In this document: one piece after another, positions 53,392 through 62,357 of the stretch | How the letters are laid out: every line of letters starts with the position of its first letter | Position numbering within the stretch: the first letter of the stretch is position 1 | Origin: Billgrantia desiderata | GTDB taxonomy: Bacteria > Pseudomonadota > Gammaproteobacteria > Pseudomonadales > Halomonadaceae | Direction of reading: 5' to 3' | DNA length: 64,000 nt | Assembly: GCA_011742915.1 (NCBI GenBank) | Contig: JAAQTN010000003.1 | Coordinates: 1-64,000, forward strand | Made by a program: the position numbers and the translations under genes | Notes under the pieces: generated by a model | Told to the model about the DNA's origin: nothing | Seen by the model: only the letters and a program-made list of their open reading frames with translations | Database searches by the model: none

Positions 53392-54594
53392 CTAGCCCGC
53401 CTGGCCGTCTGCCCGGGCGCTCAATAGTGGCAGCGTATAGTGAAACAGGAAGATGAGGTAGGCGATACACCAGAAGATGATGCTCAGGTTGTAGGTCCAG
53501 TGGGTGATCTGCGGGAACATGGCGAGTATCGGCGAGCGCAGCAGGGCACCGGCGAAGATCAGCGCCAGGCCCACGCCGATACCGGGCAGGGTGCGGATCT
53601 CGCGTCCGGTGTGACCCAGCGACACGCGGGCCATCATTGCCAGCATCATGGCGCCGATGCCGCCGATGGCCAGGGCATGCAGGGCCAGCTCGACGCGGAA
53701 GACGCCCAGCAGTGCCATGGCCCACATCGTCAGACCGACCGGCACGAAGGCATAGCTCAGGTGCAGGCCCCACAGCAGCGGCTCACGCAGGGTCAGGTGG
53801 CCCTCCCAGCGCACCAGACGCACCAGGCTGGCTGCTGCCGCCACCAGCATCACGCTGGCCAGCAGCGCAGGCGGCACGGTGGCACCGAGCAGCACCGCGA
53901 GTTGCAGCAGCACGATCGCCAGCAGCGAGCCCAGGGTCAGCCTCTCCAGCGCCGGAATCGCCGCCGGCTGCGGCCGCCCCAGCTTGCGCGAGGTGAAGAA
54001 GGGAATCACCCGGCCGCCCAGCAGTACCATCAGCACCGCGATCAACAGCACGCCGAGATAGCCGCCTTCGCGAATCAGCGCGAACTTGCCCTGGGCCACC
54101 CCCAGGTGCATGGCCAGATTGGCCCCGGCCAGCAGCAGCAGTACCGGCACGAACATCAGGTTGCGCCACAGCTTCACCGCCACCACCAGGCGCCCCATTA
54201 CCAGCGCCGCCAGCGGCAGGAAGGCCACGTCGAGGGCGATCAACAGCCACACCGGCAACCCCATGGGAAACGCCAGGGTGATCCTCGCCGCTAGCCACAG
54301 CGCCACCAGGCCCAGCAGCGGTGCACCGCTAAGGCTCGGCCGGCCGGTCCAGTTCTGCACCGCGGTGAGCAGGAAGCCCACCACCACGGCGGCGCCGAAG
54401 CCGAAGATCATCTCGTGCTGGTGCCACCACATCAGCCCGCCGTGGGGGCGCAGCAGGATGTCGCCGTGCCAGAAGGCGAACCACACCACCATGGCCAGCA
54501 CGCTGAACAACGACGCCAGCAGGAAGAAGGGGCGAAACGCCAACCGCGCCAAGGGCAGGCGCGGCTGGTGGGGAGCGGGGGAAGCGGTGTTCAT
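53392..54594 (-). CDS. nnrS: NnrS-family heme-copper membrane protein
   Basis: 400 residues, about 12 TM. NnrS proteins contain heme and copper and relieve nitrosative stress by limiting NO-derived iron complexes. Typical features: LAFRPFFLLASLFS at the N-terminus, WWHQHEMIFGFGAAVVVGFLLTA with the key His residues, ALHALAIGGIGAMMLAMM, and RVSLGHTGREI. An FNR/DNR-like box is centred 70 bases before the start. The ribosome site is weak. Confidence 0.93.
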   Translation of the reverse strand: MNTASPAPHQPRLPLARLAFRPFFLLASLFSVLAMVVWFAFWHGDILLRPHGGLMWWHQHEMIFGFGAAVVVGFLLTAVQNWTGRPSLSGAPLLGLVALWLAARITLAFPMGLPVWLLIALDVAFLPLAALVMGRLVVAVKLWRNLMFVPVLLLLAGANLAMHLGVAQGKFALIREGGYLGVLLIAVLMVLLGGRVIPFFTSRKLGRPQPAAIPALERLTLGSLLAIVLLQLAVLLGATVPPALLASVMLVAAAASLVRLVRWEGHLTLREPLLWGLHLSYAFVPVGLTMWAMALLGVFRVELALHALAIGGIGAMMLAMMARVSLGHTGREIRTLPGIGVGLALIFAGALLRSPILAMFPQITHWTYNLSIIFWCIAYLIFLFHYTLPLLSARADGQAG

Positions 54595-54657
54595 GGCGGC
54601 ATACCCGACTTGAATGCTTGGATGAATCCATTATGGCGATTCGCGTCGGGTTGCTTC

Positions 54658-54671
54658 ATGACGAGTATCAA
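54658..54671. promoter_or_regulatory. FNR/DNR-type box upstream of nnrS
   Basis: ATGACGAGTATCAA (minus-strand TTGATACTCGTCAT) matches TTGAYNNNNRTCAA at 9 of 10 fixed positions, centred 70 bases upstream of the nnrS ATG. The ubiU box has the same form and the same distance. Confidence 0.65.
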
Positions 54672-54709
54672 GAATGCTTCTTTTTAATCGCCCGCGCAGC
54701 CAATGATTA

Positions 54710-56236
54710 CTAATGGCTGGTGCCTTCCTCGTACTGCGTCTTGTTCCACACATTGTACTTGCCCGATGGCCGCTTCATCGGCATGCGCCCCAGCTCCTCC
54801 AGGGTGTTGGCGTCGAGCCACAGCAGGTAGCCGTCGTCGTCCCAGATGCTCAGCAGCAGGGTCTCGCCGCGGCGGTCGAACTCGACGTGGGCGGCGGTCT
54901 TGCCCGGTTCGGGGATCAGCGTCTCGACGATCTCCAGGCTCTGCTTGTCGATCACGTGGATGCGGTCGTGGTTGGGACCGAAGAAGACGTCCACCCAGGC
55001 GTAGGGCGAGTTCTCGTGGCTGCGCATGAAGAAGCCGGGACCGTCGGTCTCGATATGGGTGATCAGCGACCAGTCGGTCATGTCGAACACCGAGACCTGC
55101 CCCTTGTCGATGTGCGGCATCGCCATCACCCGGCGCCCATCCAGCTCCCAGGTGATGCCGGCGCCCAGGTGCGGCATGCCCTCCAGCGGCAGGTCGGCGA
55201 CCTTGACCTCCTCATCCATGTCGAACACCTGGCCGCCCTTGCCGCCGCGGGCGGCGCCGACCAGGTAGCGGTACTCCATGTCGAAGAAGAAGTCGTCGAG
55301 GTAGTCCGGCGCTTCCATGCGATGCAGGGCGAAGTCGCCGACCAGCGCCTCGTCCCCTTCGGCCCGCTCCTCGGGCCAGCGGATCTCCCACACCTCGGGG
55401 ATGTCGCGCAGGGCGGCGACGAAGCTGTTGCGCGGCGGCGCGGTATAGACGGCGCTGACCCGCGAGGTCTCGCCGTTGAGCCCCTCCACCGGAATGGAAG
55501 CGATCAGCTCGAGGTTGCGCGCATCCAGCAGCACCAGGGTATGCGGCAGATAGTTGCCGGCCAGCACGTAGTTGCCGTCGGCCGATACCGCGATGTTGCG
55601 CATGTTGATGCCGGCGCGCACCTCGGCGGTGACCTCGAGGTTGTAGATGTCGTACTTGGTCACCCAGCCGTCGCGGGAGCCGAAGAACACGTAGCGGCCG
55701 TCGGGGGTGTACTTGGGCCCGCCGTGCAGCGCATAACGACTGGGGAAGCGGGTGATACGCTCGAACCTGTCTCCGTCGAGCAGACTGACGTGGTGATCGC
55801 CGATCTCCACCACGATGAACAGGTTCTTGAGATCCTCGACCTCGAACACCGGTTCGTCGGGCAGCGTGCCATAGGCGTGGCTGACCACATGGCTGGCCAG
55901 GATGTCCGCATCGCTCCAGCTCGGCTCGACCTCGGGCGGCTCGTAGATCCATTCGGCCAGGGCGGCGATCTCGGCCTCGCCGAGCAGCTCACCGTAGCTG
56001 GGCATCTGGGTCGCGGCACGGCCGTCGCGGATCACCTCGACGGCCTCGGCGCGCTTGAGCCGCGAGAGGTTGTCGGGCAGCAGCGCCGGGCCGATGCCAC
56101 CCAGCCGGCTCACGCCGTGGCAGATGGCGCAGTGGTGGTTGTAGAGCACGTTGGCGTCGGGCTCGTCGGCCAGCACCGGCATGGCAGGAACGACCAGGCC
56201 GCACAGCGCGCCGAGCAGCAGTTTGGTGGTTTTCAC
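54710..56236 (-). CDS. nirN: NirN, c-type cytochrome with d1-heme propeller
   Basis: Periplasmic protein of heme d1 synthesis; in P. aeruginosa it completes dihydro-heme d1 and hands it on. 508 residues. GTG start at 56236 with GGGGAGGG 7 bases upstream and a 4-base overlap with nirE. Signal peptide ends near PVLA-DEP. One heme c site CAICH (Cys36, Cys39, His40), then an eight-bladed d1 propeller (about 120-508). The C-terminus GKYNVWNKTQYEEGTSH fits NirN rather than NirS, and the cluster position after nirE agrees. Confidence 0.88.
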   Translation of the reverse strand: MKTTKLLLGALCGLVVPAMPVLADEPDANVLYNHHCAICHGVSRLGGIGPALLPDNLSRLKRAEAVEVIRDGRAATQMPSYGELLGEAEIAALAEWIYEPPEVEPSWSDADILASHVVSHAYGTLPDEPVFEVEDLKNLFIVVEIGDHHVSLLDGDRFERITRFPSRYALHGGPKYTPDGRYVFFGSRDGWVTKYDIYNLEVTAEVRAGINMRNIAVSADGNYVLAGNYLPHTLVLLDARNLELIASIPVEGLNGETSRVSAVYTAPPRNSFVAALRDIPEVWEIRWPEERAEGDEALVGDFALHRMEAPDYLDDFFFDMEYRYLVGAARGGKGGQVFDMDEEVKVADLPLEGMPHLGAGITWELDGRRVMAMPHIDKGQVSVFDMTDWSLITHIETDGPGFFMRSHENSPYAWVDVFFGPNHDRIHVIDKQSLEIVETLIPEPGKTAAHVEFDRRGETLLLSIWDDDGYLLWLDANTLEELGRMPMKRPSGKYNVWNKTQYEEGTSH

Positions 56237-57093
56237 AGCGCCACCCTCCCCAGGGTCAAAGCGGGCTCCATATCGACATTGCTGCGGGTCAGGCGCGTCA
56301 TACCGGGGGCCAGCGAGTCGGCCAGACGCACCACCTCGCCCACCACGATCAGCGTGGGGGGCCGCAGCGCCTCGCGTTCGATCACCTCCACCAGATCGCC
56401 CAGGGTGGCGAAGACATTGCGCTGCTCGGCGGTGGTGCCGCGTTCCACCAAGGCCACCGGGTGCTCCGCCGGCAGGCCGTGACGCTGCAGTTCGCGGCTG
56501 ATCAGCGCGGCATTGGCCAGGCCCATGTAGAACACCGCGGTGTGATGAGGCACCGCCAGCGCGGCCCAGTCCAGCGCCAGCTCGCCGTCGGCCTTGGCGT
56601 GGCCGGTGACGAAGGTCACGCTCTGGGCATGGTCGCGGTGAGTGAGCGGGAAACCCGCATAGCTGGAGCAGCCCGAGGCCGAGGTGATGCCCGGCACCAC
56701 GCGAAAGCCGATGCCGCACTCGATCAGGTATTCGGCCTCCTCGCCGCCGCGGCCGAAGATGTAGGGGTCGCCGCCCTTGAGCCGCAGCACCCGCTTGCCC
56801 GCACGGGCCAGCTCGACCAGCAGGGCGTTGGTCTCCTCCTGGGGCAGCGAATGGTGGCTCGAGGCCTTGCCCACGTAGTAGCGCTCCGCCGCGGGTGGAG
56901 CCAGGGCCAGCACCTCCTGGGACACCAGCCGGTCGAACACCAGGCAGTCGGCCTGCTGCAGCAGCGACAGCGCACGCAGGGTCAGCAGGCCCGGGTCGCC
57001 GGGCCCGGCGCCGACGATGGCGACCTCGCCGGGCGCCAGCGGTGCCTCGTCGAGCTCGAAGCCCGGATGTCTCGATTGGCGGTGTGTTGTCAT
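56233..57093 (-). CDS. nirE: Uroporphyrinogen-III C-methyltransferase NirE
   Basis: SAM-dependent methylation of uroporphyrinogen III to precorrin-2, the entry to heme d1. 286 residues. Motifs: VAIVGAGPGDPGLLTLRAL, LKGGDPYIFGRGGEE and VVPGITSASG. It is the stand-alone CobA type, not a CysG fusion. GGGGAGAGG precedes the start. Place between nirJ and nirN assigns it to d1 rather than siroheme synthesis. Confidence 0.94.
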   Translation of the reverse strand: MTTHRQSRHPGFELDEAPLAPGEVAIVGAGPGDPGLLTLRALSLLQQADCLVFDRLVSQEVLALAPPAAERYYVGKASSHHSLPQEETNALLVELARAGKRVLRLKGGDPYIFGRGGEEAEYLIECGIGFRVVPGITSASGCSSYAGFPLTHRDHAQSVTFVTGHAKADGELALDWAALAVPHHTAVFYMGLANAALISRELQRHGLPAEHPVALVERGTTAEQRNVFATLGDLVEVIEREALRPPTLIVVGEVVRLADSLAPGMTRLTRSNVDMEPALTLGRVAL

Positions 57094-57144
57094 GATCGGC
57101 CTCTCCCCGAAGCGTCAAACGGTCTTTTTTTCGTGTTCCGAGGC

Positions 57145-58359
57145 CTACAGCTCGACGGCCTGAATCGTGTTGAAGGGGGCGGCCACGCGCCGCTGGCGGT
57201 CTTCTTCTACCCCGATCTCCTCATTGCTGAGGTAGCAGCCGGGGTCTTCCTCCCAGGGGTCACCGGTGACCTTCCACGCCCGTACCCGGGTGTTGCCGTT
57301 GCAGATGGCAAGGTAGCGACACTCGGCGCAGCGCCCCTTGAGCGGACGCGGACGCTGGCGAAAGCCCTGCATCAAGGCGTCCTGGCTGTCGCGCCAGATC
57401 TCCGAGAACGGCCGCTGGCGCACGTTGCCGATGGCGTGGTCCCACCAGAAGGTGTCCGGGTGCACGGTACCCAGGTTGTCGATGTTGGCGATGTACTCGC
57501 CCGAGGCGTTGCCGCCCCAGTGGGTCAGGCGCCGCTCCAGCGCCTCGACCCGGTCGGGGAAGTGCTGGCGCGCCCACATCAGCAGGAAGGGGCCGTCGGC
57601 GTCGTTGTTGCCGGTGACGTACTCGCGCTCGACGCCGCGCTCGAGTTCGGCCCGGCAGTGGTCGAACAGCCGGGTCATGGCGTCGCGGGTCATCTGGTAC
57701 CAGGCGTCCTGCTTGCGGTGACGATGGCCGCGCCCGCCGTAGTTGAGGTGCGAGAGGTAGAACTTGTCGACGTCGTGCTCGTCGATCAGCGCCAGGATGG
57801 CGTCGAGCTGCTCGTAGTTCTGCTGGGTCAGGGTGAAACGCAGCCCCACCTTGATGCCGTGCTGCTTGCACAGCTTGACCGCATGCATCGACTCGCGAAA
57901 CGCCCCCTGGCGGCGGCGGAACTCGTCGTGAGTGGCCTCGAGGCCGTCGATGCTGATGCCCACGTAGTCGTAGCCGCACTCGGCGATCTGCGCGATGTTG
58001 CTCTCGTCGATCAGGGTGCCGTTGGTGGAGAGCCCGGTATAGATGCCGAGCTGCTTGGCACGCCGGGAGATCTCGAAGATGTCGGGCCGCATCAGCGGCT
58101 CGCCGCCGGAGAGGATCAGCGCCGGTACGCGGAAGCGCTTCAAGTCGTCGAGCACACCGAAGACCTCGTCGGTGGAGAGCTCGCCCTTGAAGTCGATGTC
58201 CGCCGAGACGGTGTAGCAGTGCTTGCAGGTCAGGTTGCAGCGCCGGATCAGGTTCCAGATCACCACCGGGCCGGGGGGCTTGGGCGGTGAGGCGCCGGTA
58301 CCGACGCCTTGGGGCGTGGGCTCGAGCAGCGATTTGACGTAGCGGGTGACGCGGAACAT
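57145..58359 (-). CDS. nirJ: Heme d1 biosynthesis radical SAM protein NirJ
   Basis: Radical SAM enzyme that replaces propionate chains with oxo groups on the d1 precursor. 404 residues. The SAM cluster motif is CNLTCKHCYT (about 41-50); a C-terminal SPASM-like cysteine set is CAECRYLAIC plus a later Cys. LSGGEPLMRPD and LSTNGTLID are typical. AGGAGG precedes the ATG. 28 bases after nirH. Confidence 0.95.
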   Translation of the reverse strand: MFRVTRYVKSLLEPTPQGVGTGASPPKPPGPVVIWNLIRRCNLTCKHCYTVSADIDFKGELSTDEVFGVLDDLKRFRVPALILSGGEPLMRPDIFEISRRAKQLGIYTGLSTNGTLIDESNIAQIAECGYDYVGISIDGLEATHDEFRRRQGAFRESMHAVKLCKQHGIKVGLRFTLTQQNYEQLDAILALIDEHDVDKFYLSHLNYGGRGHRHRKQDAWYQMTRDAMTRLFDHCRAELERGVEREYVTGNNDADGPFLLMWARQHFPDRVEALERRLTHWGGNASGEYIANIDNLGTVHPDTFWWDHAIGNVRQRPFSEIWRDSQDALMQGFRQRPRPLKGRCAECRYLAICNGNTRVRAWKVTGDPWEEDPGCYLSNEEIGVEEDRQRRVAAPFNTIQAVEL

Positions 58360-58387
58360 GCGGACCTCCTCTGGCGCGGCGCAGGCT

Positions 58388-58936
58388 TCAGCGCGGCGGA
58401 CCGGGTCGGCGCGCGAGGCGCAGACCGGTCTTCTTGAGAATGCGGGAGCTGTACAGGATGCGATGGTCGCGGCAAGCCTCGCCGAGCCTCTCGCGCAGCG
58501 CTTCGGCCTGGCGCTCGACCTCGGCCTGGCTCTTGCCGTGCAGCATCACGAACAGGTTGTAGGGCCACTCGGGCAGGTGCCGCGGGCGTCGGTAGCAGTG
58601 GCTCACGCCGGGGATGGCGGCCACTTCGCGCCCCAGGCGATCGATGTGGGCGTCGTCCACGTCCCATACGGTCATGCCGTTGGCCACGTAGCCCAGCCGA
58701 TAGTGGTTGGGAACCGCGGCGATGCGGCGAATCACGCCGCTCTGCTGCATACGCTGCAGGCGCGCGCGAACCTCTTCACCGGCCAGGCCGAGCGGCTTGC
58801 CCACCGCTCCCCAGGGGTCCGGTACCAGCGGCAGGCCGGCCTGAGTGGCCAAGACGATGGCGCGGTCGACGGCATCGAGGCCGTTCGCGCCGGCGTCTTC
58901 GGCCAGCGGCTCAGACGGGCAGGTGGAGACGGACAT
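58388..58936 (-). CDS. nirH: Siroheme decarboxylase subunit NirH
   Basis: AsnC/Lrp-like protein of the NirDLGH siroheme decarboxylase, which makes didecarboxysiroheme. 182 residues from [10 protein letters not shown] with AGGAGG upstream; its start overlaps nirG by 26 bases. The catalytic-region pattern SHCYRRPRHLPEWPYNLFVMLHG has the YRRP-x-WPYN signature shared with NirL. Assigned as H by the conserved order D-L-G-H. Confidence 0.9.
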   Translation of the reverse strand: MSVSTCPSEPLAEDAGANGLDAVDRAIVLATQAGLPLVPDPWGAVGKPLGLAGEEVRARLQRMQQSGVIRRIAAVPNHYRLGYVANGMTVWDVDDAHIDRLGREVAAIPGVSHCYRRPRHLPEWPYNLFVMLHGKSQAEVERQAEALRERLGEACRDHRILYSSRILKKTGLRLARRPGPPR

Positions 58937-59393
58937 GGAATTCCTCCTGCTTGGGCATGTTGAACACCGCAAGGCCGGTGGCGGCCTCGATCGCCGCGAT
59001 CGTCTCGCCGATGCGCTCGGGGGTCTCGGTGGCCAGCACGAACCACATGTTGAGGCGATGCTCGCGACGGTAGTTGTGGGCCACCTCGGGAAAGGCGTTG
59101 ACCGCCGCGGTGACTCGCTCGTAATCGGCTTCCGGCACTTCCAGCGCCGCCAGGGTCAGGCCGCCGCCCAGCCGCTCGGCTTGGTACATGGGGCCGAAGC
59201 GGCTCAGCACGCCATCCTCCAGCAGCCGCTCGAGACGGTAGAGCAGCTCGCCTTCGGAGAGGTCGAGCTCGGCAGCCACCGCGGCATAGGGGCGCTCGAC
59301 CAGCGGCAGTCCGTCCTGCAGGCGGTTGACGATGCGCCGGTCGGCATCGTCGAGTTCGGCCGGTTCGGGCCGGTGGCGGTGTACGACGCTCAT
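58911..59393 (-). CDS. nirG: Siroheme decarboxylase subunit NirG
   Basis: 160-residue AsnC/Lrp-like subunit of siroheme decarboxylase. It has the [18 protein letters not shown] signature that pairs it with NirD rather than with NirL/H. The N-terminal HTH-like region ([24 protein letters not shown] split) is kept but is not expected to bind DNA. ATGA overlap with nirL. Confidence 0.9.
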   Translation of the reverse strand: MSVVHRHRPEPAELDDADRRIVNRLQDGLPLVERPYAAVAAELDLSEGELLYRLERLLEDGVLSRFGPMYQAERLGGGLTLAALEVPEADYERVTAAVNAFPEVAHNYRREHRLNMWFVLATETPERIGETIAAIEAATGLAVFNMPKQEEFHVRLHLPV

Positions 59394-59911
59394 GACTGCT
59401 TCTCCCGGGTATAGCGGCCGCCGCACTGCTTGTAGGCCTTGAGGCTGAACAGCACGCGGTGAGGGGTATCGTGCAGGCCGTGTCGTTCGACGATGCCATC
59501 GAGCGCCTTCAGCACCCGCTCGCGCCGGCTGCCATGGATCATGCAGAACAGGTTGTAGGGCCAGTCGGGCAGGCGCCGCGGGCGGCGATAGCAGAGTGTC
59601 ACGGCGGGCTCCGCGGCCAGCCGACGCCCGACCTCGGCCACGGTGGCATCGGGCAGGTCCCACACCACCATGGCATTGGCACGAATGCCCAGGGCATGAT
59701 GCCGGACCACCAGACCCAGGCGTTTGATCAGGCCCTCGCGCTGCCAGCGCCCGACCCAGCCCAGCACCTCGCCTTCGCTCATGCCGCACTGCTCGGCCAG
59801 CGCCTGCCAGGGGCGTTCGGTCAGCGGCAGGCCACGCTCGAGCAACGAACGCAACCGCTGGGGGGATGCCCCCGGGCAGTGAGCGACCTGATCAAGCGAC
59901 GCGCGGCTCAT
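59390..59911 (-). CDS. nirL: Siroheme decarboxylase subunit NirL
   Basis: 173-residue AsnC/Lrp-like subunit of the decarboxylase. Signature [20 protein letters not shown], as in NirH. The C-terminus has an extra basic tail ([12 protein letters not shown]). The start [10 protein letters not shown] at 59911 overlaps the nirD stop by ATGA; no earlier start has a ribosome site. Confidence 0.9.
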   Translation of the reverse strand: MSRASLDQVAHCPGASPQRLRSLLERGLPLTERPWQALAEQCGMSEGEVLGWVGRWQREGLIKRLGLVVRHHALGIRANAMVVWDLPDATVAEVGRRLAAEPAVTLCYRRPRRLPDWPYNLFCMIHGSRRERVLKALDGIVERHGLHDTPHRVLFSLKAYKQCGGRYTREKQS

Positions 59912-60381
59912 GACGCCTCCAGCTCGGCCCAGGGAATCGGGAAGCCGAGATCGATGTGATAACCCTCGACCATCGGCAGGCGCAGCAGCGGCACGCCCAG
60001 CTCCGCTTCCAGGGCTTCCAGCCGCGCTTCGAGCTGCAGCTCGTCGGCGGCGGTCATCACGAACCACAGGTTGAAATCGTGTTCACGCGCATAGTTGTGG
60101 TTGACCCCCGGCGAGCGGTTGATCACCTCCGCGACCCGGTCGCGCTCGGCCTCGGACACCGCCACTGCCGCCAGCAGGCTGGCGCCGGCCCGGGCATGGT
60201 CGAACACCGGCCCGACCCGGCTCAGCACCTGGCTCTGTTGCAACCGCTGAAGACGCTCGATCACCTCCGCCTCGCTCGCTCCCAGACGCTCGGCCATGGC
60301 CGCAAAGGGCCGTTCGCAGAGCGGCAGGCCGCGCTGATAGGCATCGATAAGGCGACGGTCGAGTGAGTCGAGTGCAGCCAT
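59908..60381 (-). CDS. nirD: Siroheme decarboxylase subunit NirD
   Basis: 157-residue AsnC/Lrp-like subunit and first gene of nirDLGHJEN. Signature [19 protein letters not shown], paired with NirG. Start [10 protein letters not shown] at 60381 by homology; the ribosome site is weak (GGGAC). A perfect DNR-type box is centred 97 bases upstream. Confidence 0.9.
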   Translation of the reverse strand: MAALDSLDRRLIDAYQRGLPLCERPFAAMAERLGASEAEVIERLQRLQQSQVLSRVGPVFDHARAGASLLAAVAVSEAERDRVAEVINRSPGVNHNYAREHDFNLWFVMTAADELQLEARLEALEAELGVPLLRLPMVEGYHIDLGFPIPWAELEAS

Positions 60382-60471
60382 GGGCAGTGTCCCGGCAGGC
60401 CGAAGGAAGCATGATCTTAAGCGGTATCTTACATGCGACATCAGATCGGAAAGCGGTCATCGACGCTGCCG

Positions 60472-60485
60472 TTGACGCAAGTCAA
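60472..60485. promoter_or_regulatory. Perfect FNR/DNR-type box, nirD side
   Basis: TTGACGCAAGTCAA is a perfect match to TTGAYNNNNRTCAA. It is centred 97 bases from the nirD start in the nirD/nirC divergent region, 71 bases from the second box. Confidence 0.8.
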
Positions 60486-60542
60486 AAGAGGCATTTCCAA
60501 AGTACCTTTTCAGCATCCTGGAAACCGCTACTTGCCGCGGCA

Positions 60543-60556
60543 TTGACGTTCGTCAA
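60543..60556. promoter_or_regulatory. Perfect FNR/DNR-type box, nirC side
   Basis: TTGACGTTCGTCAA is a perfect match to TTGAYNNNNRTCAA, centred about 102 bases upstream of the nirC ATG. With the box at 60472 it gives each divergent operon its own site. Confidence 0.8.
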
Positions 60557-60651
60557 AACAACGGCGTGACCGGAGCGCAACACTGCGTGAACGCCGCACC
60601 CCGTTGCCGGTGCGACAAATGCTTTCCTTTGGCTGCATCGTGAGGCTTTCC

Positions 60652-61002
60652 ATGCACCTGCCGGCCCTGCTGTTACTCCTTGCTCTAGTGCTCCCAAGCA
60701 TCGCCATGGCGGAGCCTCACGCGGATGACGTCGACCCGCAGCGCCAGACCGAGCTGGAAACCCTGCTCTATCAGGACTGCGGCTCGTGCCACGGCATGAC
60801 CCTGCGCGGCGGACTGGGGCCGGCGCTACCCCGCGACCGCATGGAAGGCTTCAGCGTCGAGGCGCTCGCCCACATCATCCAGTACGGCATTCCCGGCAGT
60901 GCCATGCCGGGCTGGAAGGCCCTGCTCAGCGACGCCGAGGCACGCTGGCTGGCGGAGCATTTGCGTACCGACAACCGCCTGAAAACGCTGCAACAAGACT
61001 GA
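60652..61002 (+). CDS. nirC: NirC, periplasmic mono-heme cytochrome c
   Basis: 116-residue periplasmic cytochrome c that serves heme d1 synthesis and can feed electrons to cd1 nitrite reductase. Signal peptide ends SIAMA-EPH near residue 20. Heme motif CGSCH (Cys43, Cys46, His47) and distal Met in GSAMPGWK. GAGG lies 6 bases before the ATG at 60652. First gene of nirCF, 14 bases before nirF. Confidence 0.9.
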   Translation: MHLPALLLLLALVLPSIAMAEPHADDVDPQRQTELETLLYQDCGSCHGMTLRGGLGPALPRDRMEGFSVEALAHIIQYGIPGSAMPGWKALLSDAEARWLAEHLRTDNRLKTLQQD

Positions 61003-61016
61003 TCCGGAGACTGCTC

Positions 61017-62234
61017 ATGGCTATTCCACACTCGCTGAAAACGCTGCTGGCCGGCAGCGCCCTGGCTCTGCTGACCGCCGGTCAGGCGCTGGCCGAGCCC
61101 CCCGCCCTGAACGGGGAGCTGCGCGGTACCGGCGACCTCGGCGTGGTGATCGAGCGCGCCACCGGCAGCGTGGCGCTGGTCGACACCAGCGCAAGGCAGG
61201 TGCTGCGTCATGTGGAAGGCTTCGGCGATCTCTCCCACGCCTCGGTGAAATTCACCCGCGACGCGCGTTACGCCTTCGTCTTCGGCCGCGACGGCGGCCT
61301 GACCCGGCTCGACCTGCTCACCGGCGAGATCGACGGGCGCATCATCCAGGGTGGTAACAGCATCGGCGGCGCCATCTCCCAGGACGGCCGCTTCGTGGCG
61401 GTGGGCAACTACGAGCCGGGCGGGGTCAAAGTGTTCGATACCGAGACCATGGAGCTGGTCATCGACGTGCCGGCCACCTATCGGCGACCGGACGGCAGCA
61501 CGGCCCAGGCCAAGGTGGTGGGGGTGGTGGACGTGCCGGGCAACGTGTTCGTCTTCAGCCTGTTCGAGGCCGGCGAGATCTGGACCCTGGACATGTCGCA
61601 GGACGAGCCCGAACTGACCCAGTACCGCGACGTAGGCAGCATGCCCTACGACGCCCTGATCACCGCCAACGGCCGCTACTACATCGCCGGCCTGTTCGGC
61701 GAGGACGGCATGGCCCTGCTCGACCTGTGGCATCCGGAGAACGGCGTGCAGCGCATCCTGCCCGACTACGGCCAGGGCGAGCAGCGCCTGCCGGTGTACA
61801 AGATGCCCCACCTGGAGGGCTGGGCCATGGCCGGCGACCAGGCCTTCTTCCCCGCCGTGGGGCGCAACGAGGTGCTGGTGGCCGATACCCGCGACTGGTC
61901 GCTCACCAACCGCATCGAAGTGCACGGCCAGCCGATCTTCGTCATGAGCCGCCCCGACGAGCGTCAGGTGTGGGTCACCTTCGCCCACCCGCTCAACGAC
62001 AAGGTGCAGGTCATCGACACCCAGACCCACGAGGTGATCCAGACCCTGGAGCCGGGCGCCTCGATCCTGCACAAGGAGTTCACCCCCCGCGGCGAGCACA
62101 TCTGGATCTCGGCCCGGGACAGCAACCAGGTGGTGGTCTACGACACCCGCACCTTCGAAGAGCTGGCCAGGCTGCCCGCCCAGTCGCCGAGCGGGATCTT
62201 CTTCACCCACCGGGCTCACAGGATAGGGCTATGA
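61017..62234 (+). CDS. nirF: NirF, heme d1 biosynthesis protein
   Basis: 405-residue periplasmic d1-type beta-propeller that forms dihydro-heme d1 in the late pathway. Sec signal peptide ends near GQALA-EPP. Eight propeller repeats, for example IERATGSVALVDTSARQV and EVLVADTRDWSLTNRIEVHG. No heme c motif, which separates it from NirN and NirS. CGGAGA precedes the ATG at 61017. Confidence 0.93.
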   Translation: MAIPHSLKTLLAGSALALLTAGQALAEPPALNGELRGTGDLGVVIERATGSVALVDTSARQVLRHVEGFGDLSHASVKFTRDARYAFVFGRDGGLTRLDLLTGEIDGRIIQGGNSIGGAISQDGRFVAVGNYEPGGVKVFDTETMELVIDVPATYRRPDGSTAQAKVVGVVDVPGNVFVFSLFEAGEIWTLDMSQDEPELTQYRDVGSMPYDALITANGRYYIAGLFGEDGMALLDLWHPENGVQRILPDYGQGEQRLPVYKMPHLEGWAMAGDQAFFPAVGRNEVLVADTRDWSLTNRIEVHGQPIFVMSRPDERQVWVTFAHPLNDKVQVIDTQTHEVIQTLEPGASILHKEFTPRGEHIWISARDSNQVVVYDTRTFEELARLPAQSPSGIFFTHRAHRIGL

Positions 62235-62282
62235 ATCAGGGCTATGAGCCAGGGCGGTGAGACAGTGCTATCCCCCTTCTCC

Positions 62283-62296
62283 ATGACCCTCATCAA
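62283..62296. promoter_or_regulatory. FNR/DNR-type box upstream of ubiU
   Basis: ATGACCCTCATCAA (minus-strand TTGATGAGGGTCAT) matches TTGAYNNNNRTCAA at 9 of 10 fixed positions, centred 68 bases upstream of ubiU. Anaerobic FNR control of ubiUV is known in E. coli. Confidence 0.65.
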
Positions 62297-62357
62297 AAGC
62301 CGCTCTGCCGTAGTCGACTAGCATGGTCGGGTTTCCCCAGACTGCGAGGAGAGCGAC

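Noticed and set aside
54710..56236. Reading NirN as the cd1 nitrite reductase NirS
   Set aside because: The d1 propeller and one heme c would fit both. The C-terminus, the overlap with nirE and the D-L-G-H-J-E-N order point to NirN, and the NirS N-terminal features are not seen.
54710..57118. Apparent 802-residue single protein covering nirN and nirE
   Set aside because: The first 290 codons are out of frame with nirE and low in plausibility. nirN has its own GTG, ribosome site and signal peptide at 56236, and nirE is read in another frame.
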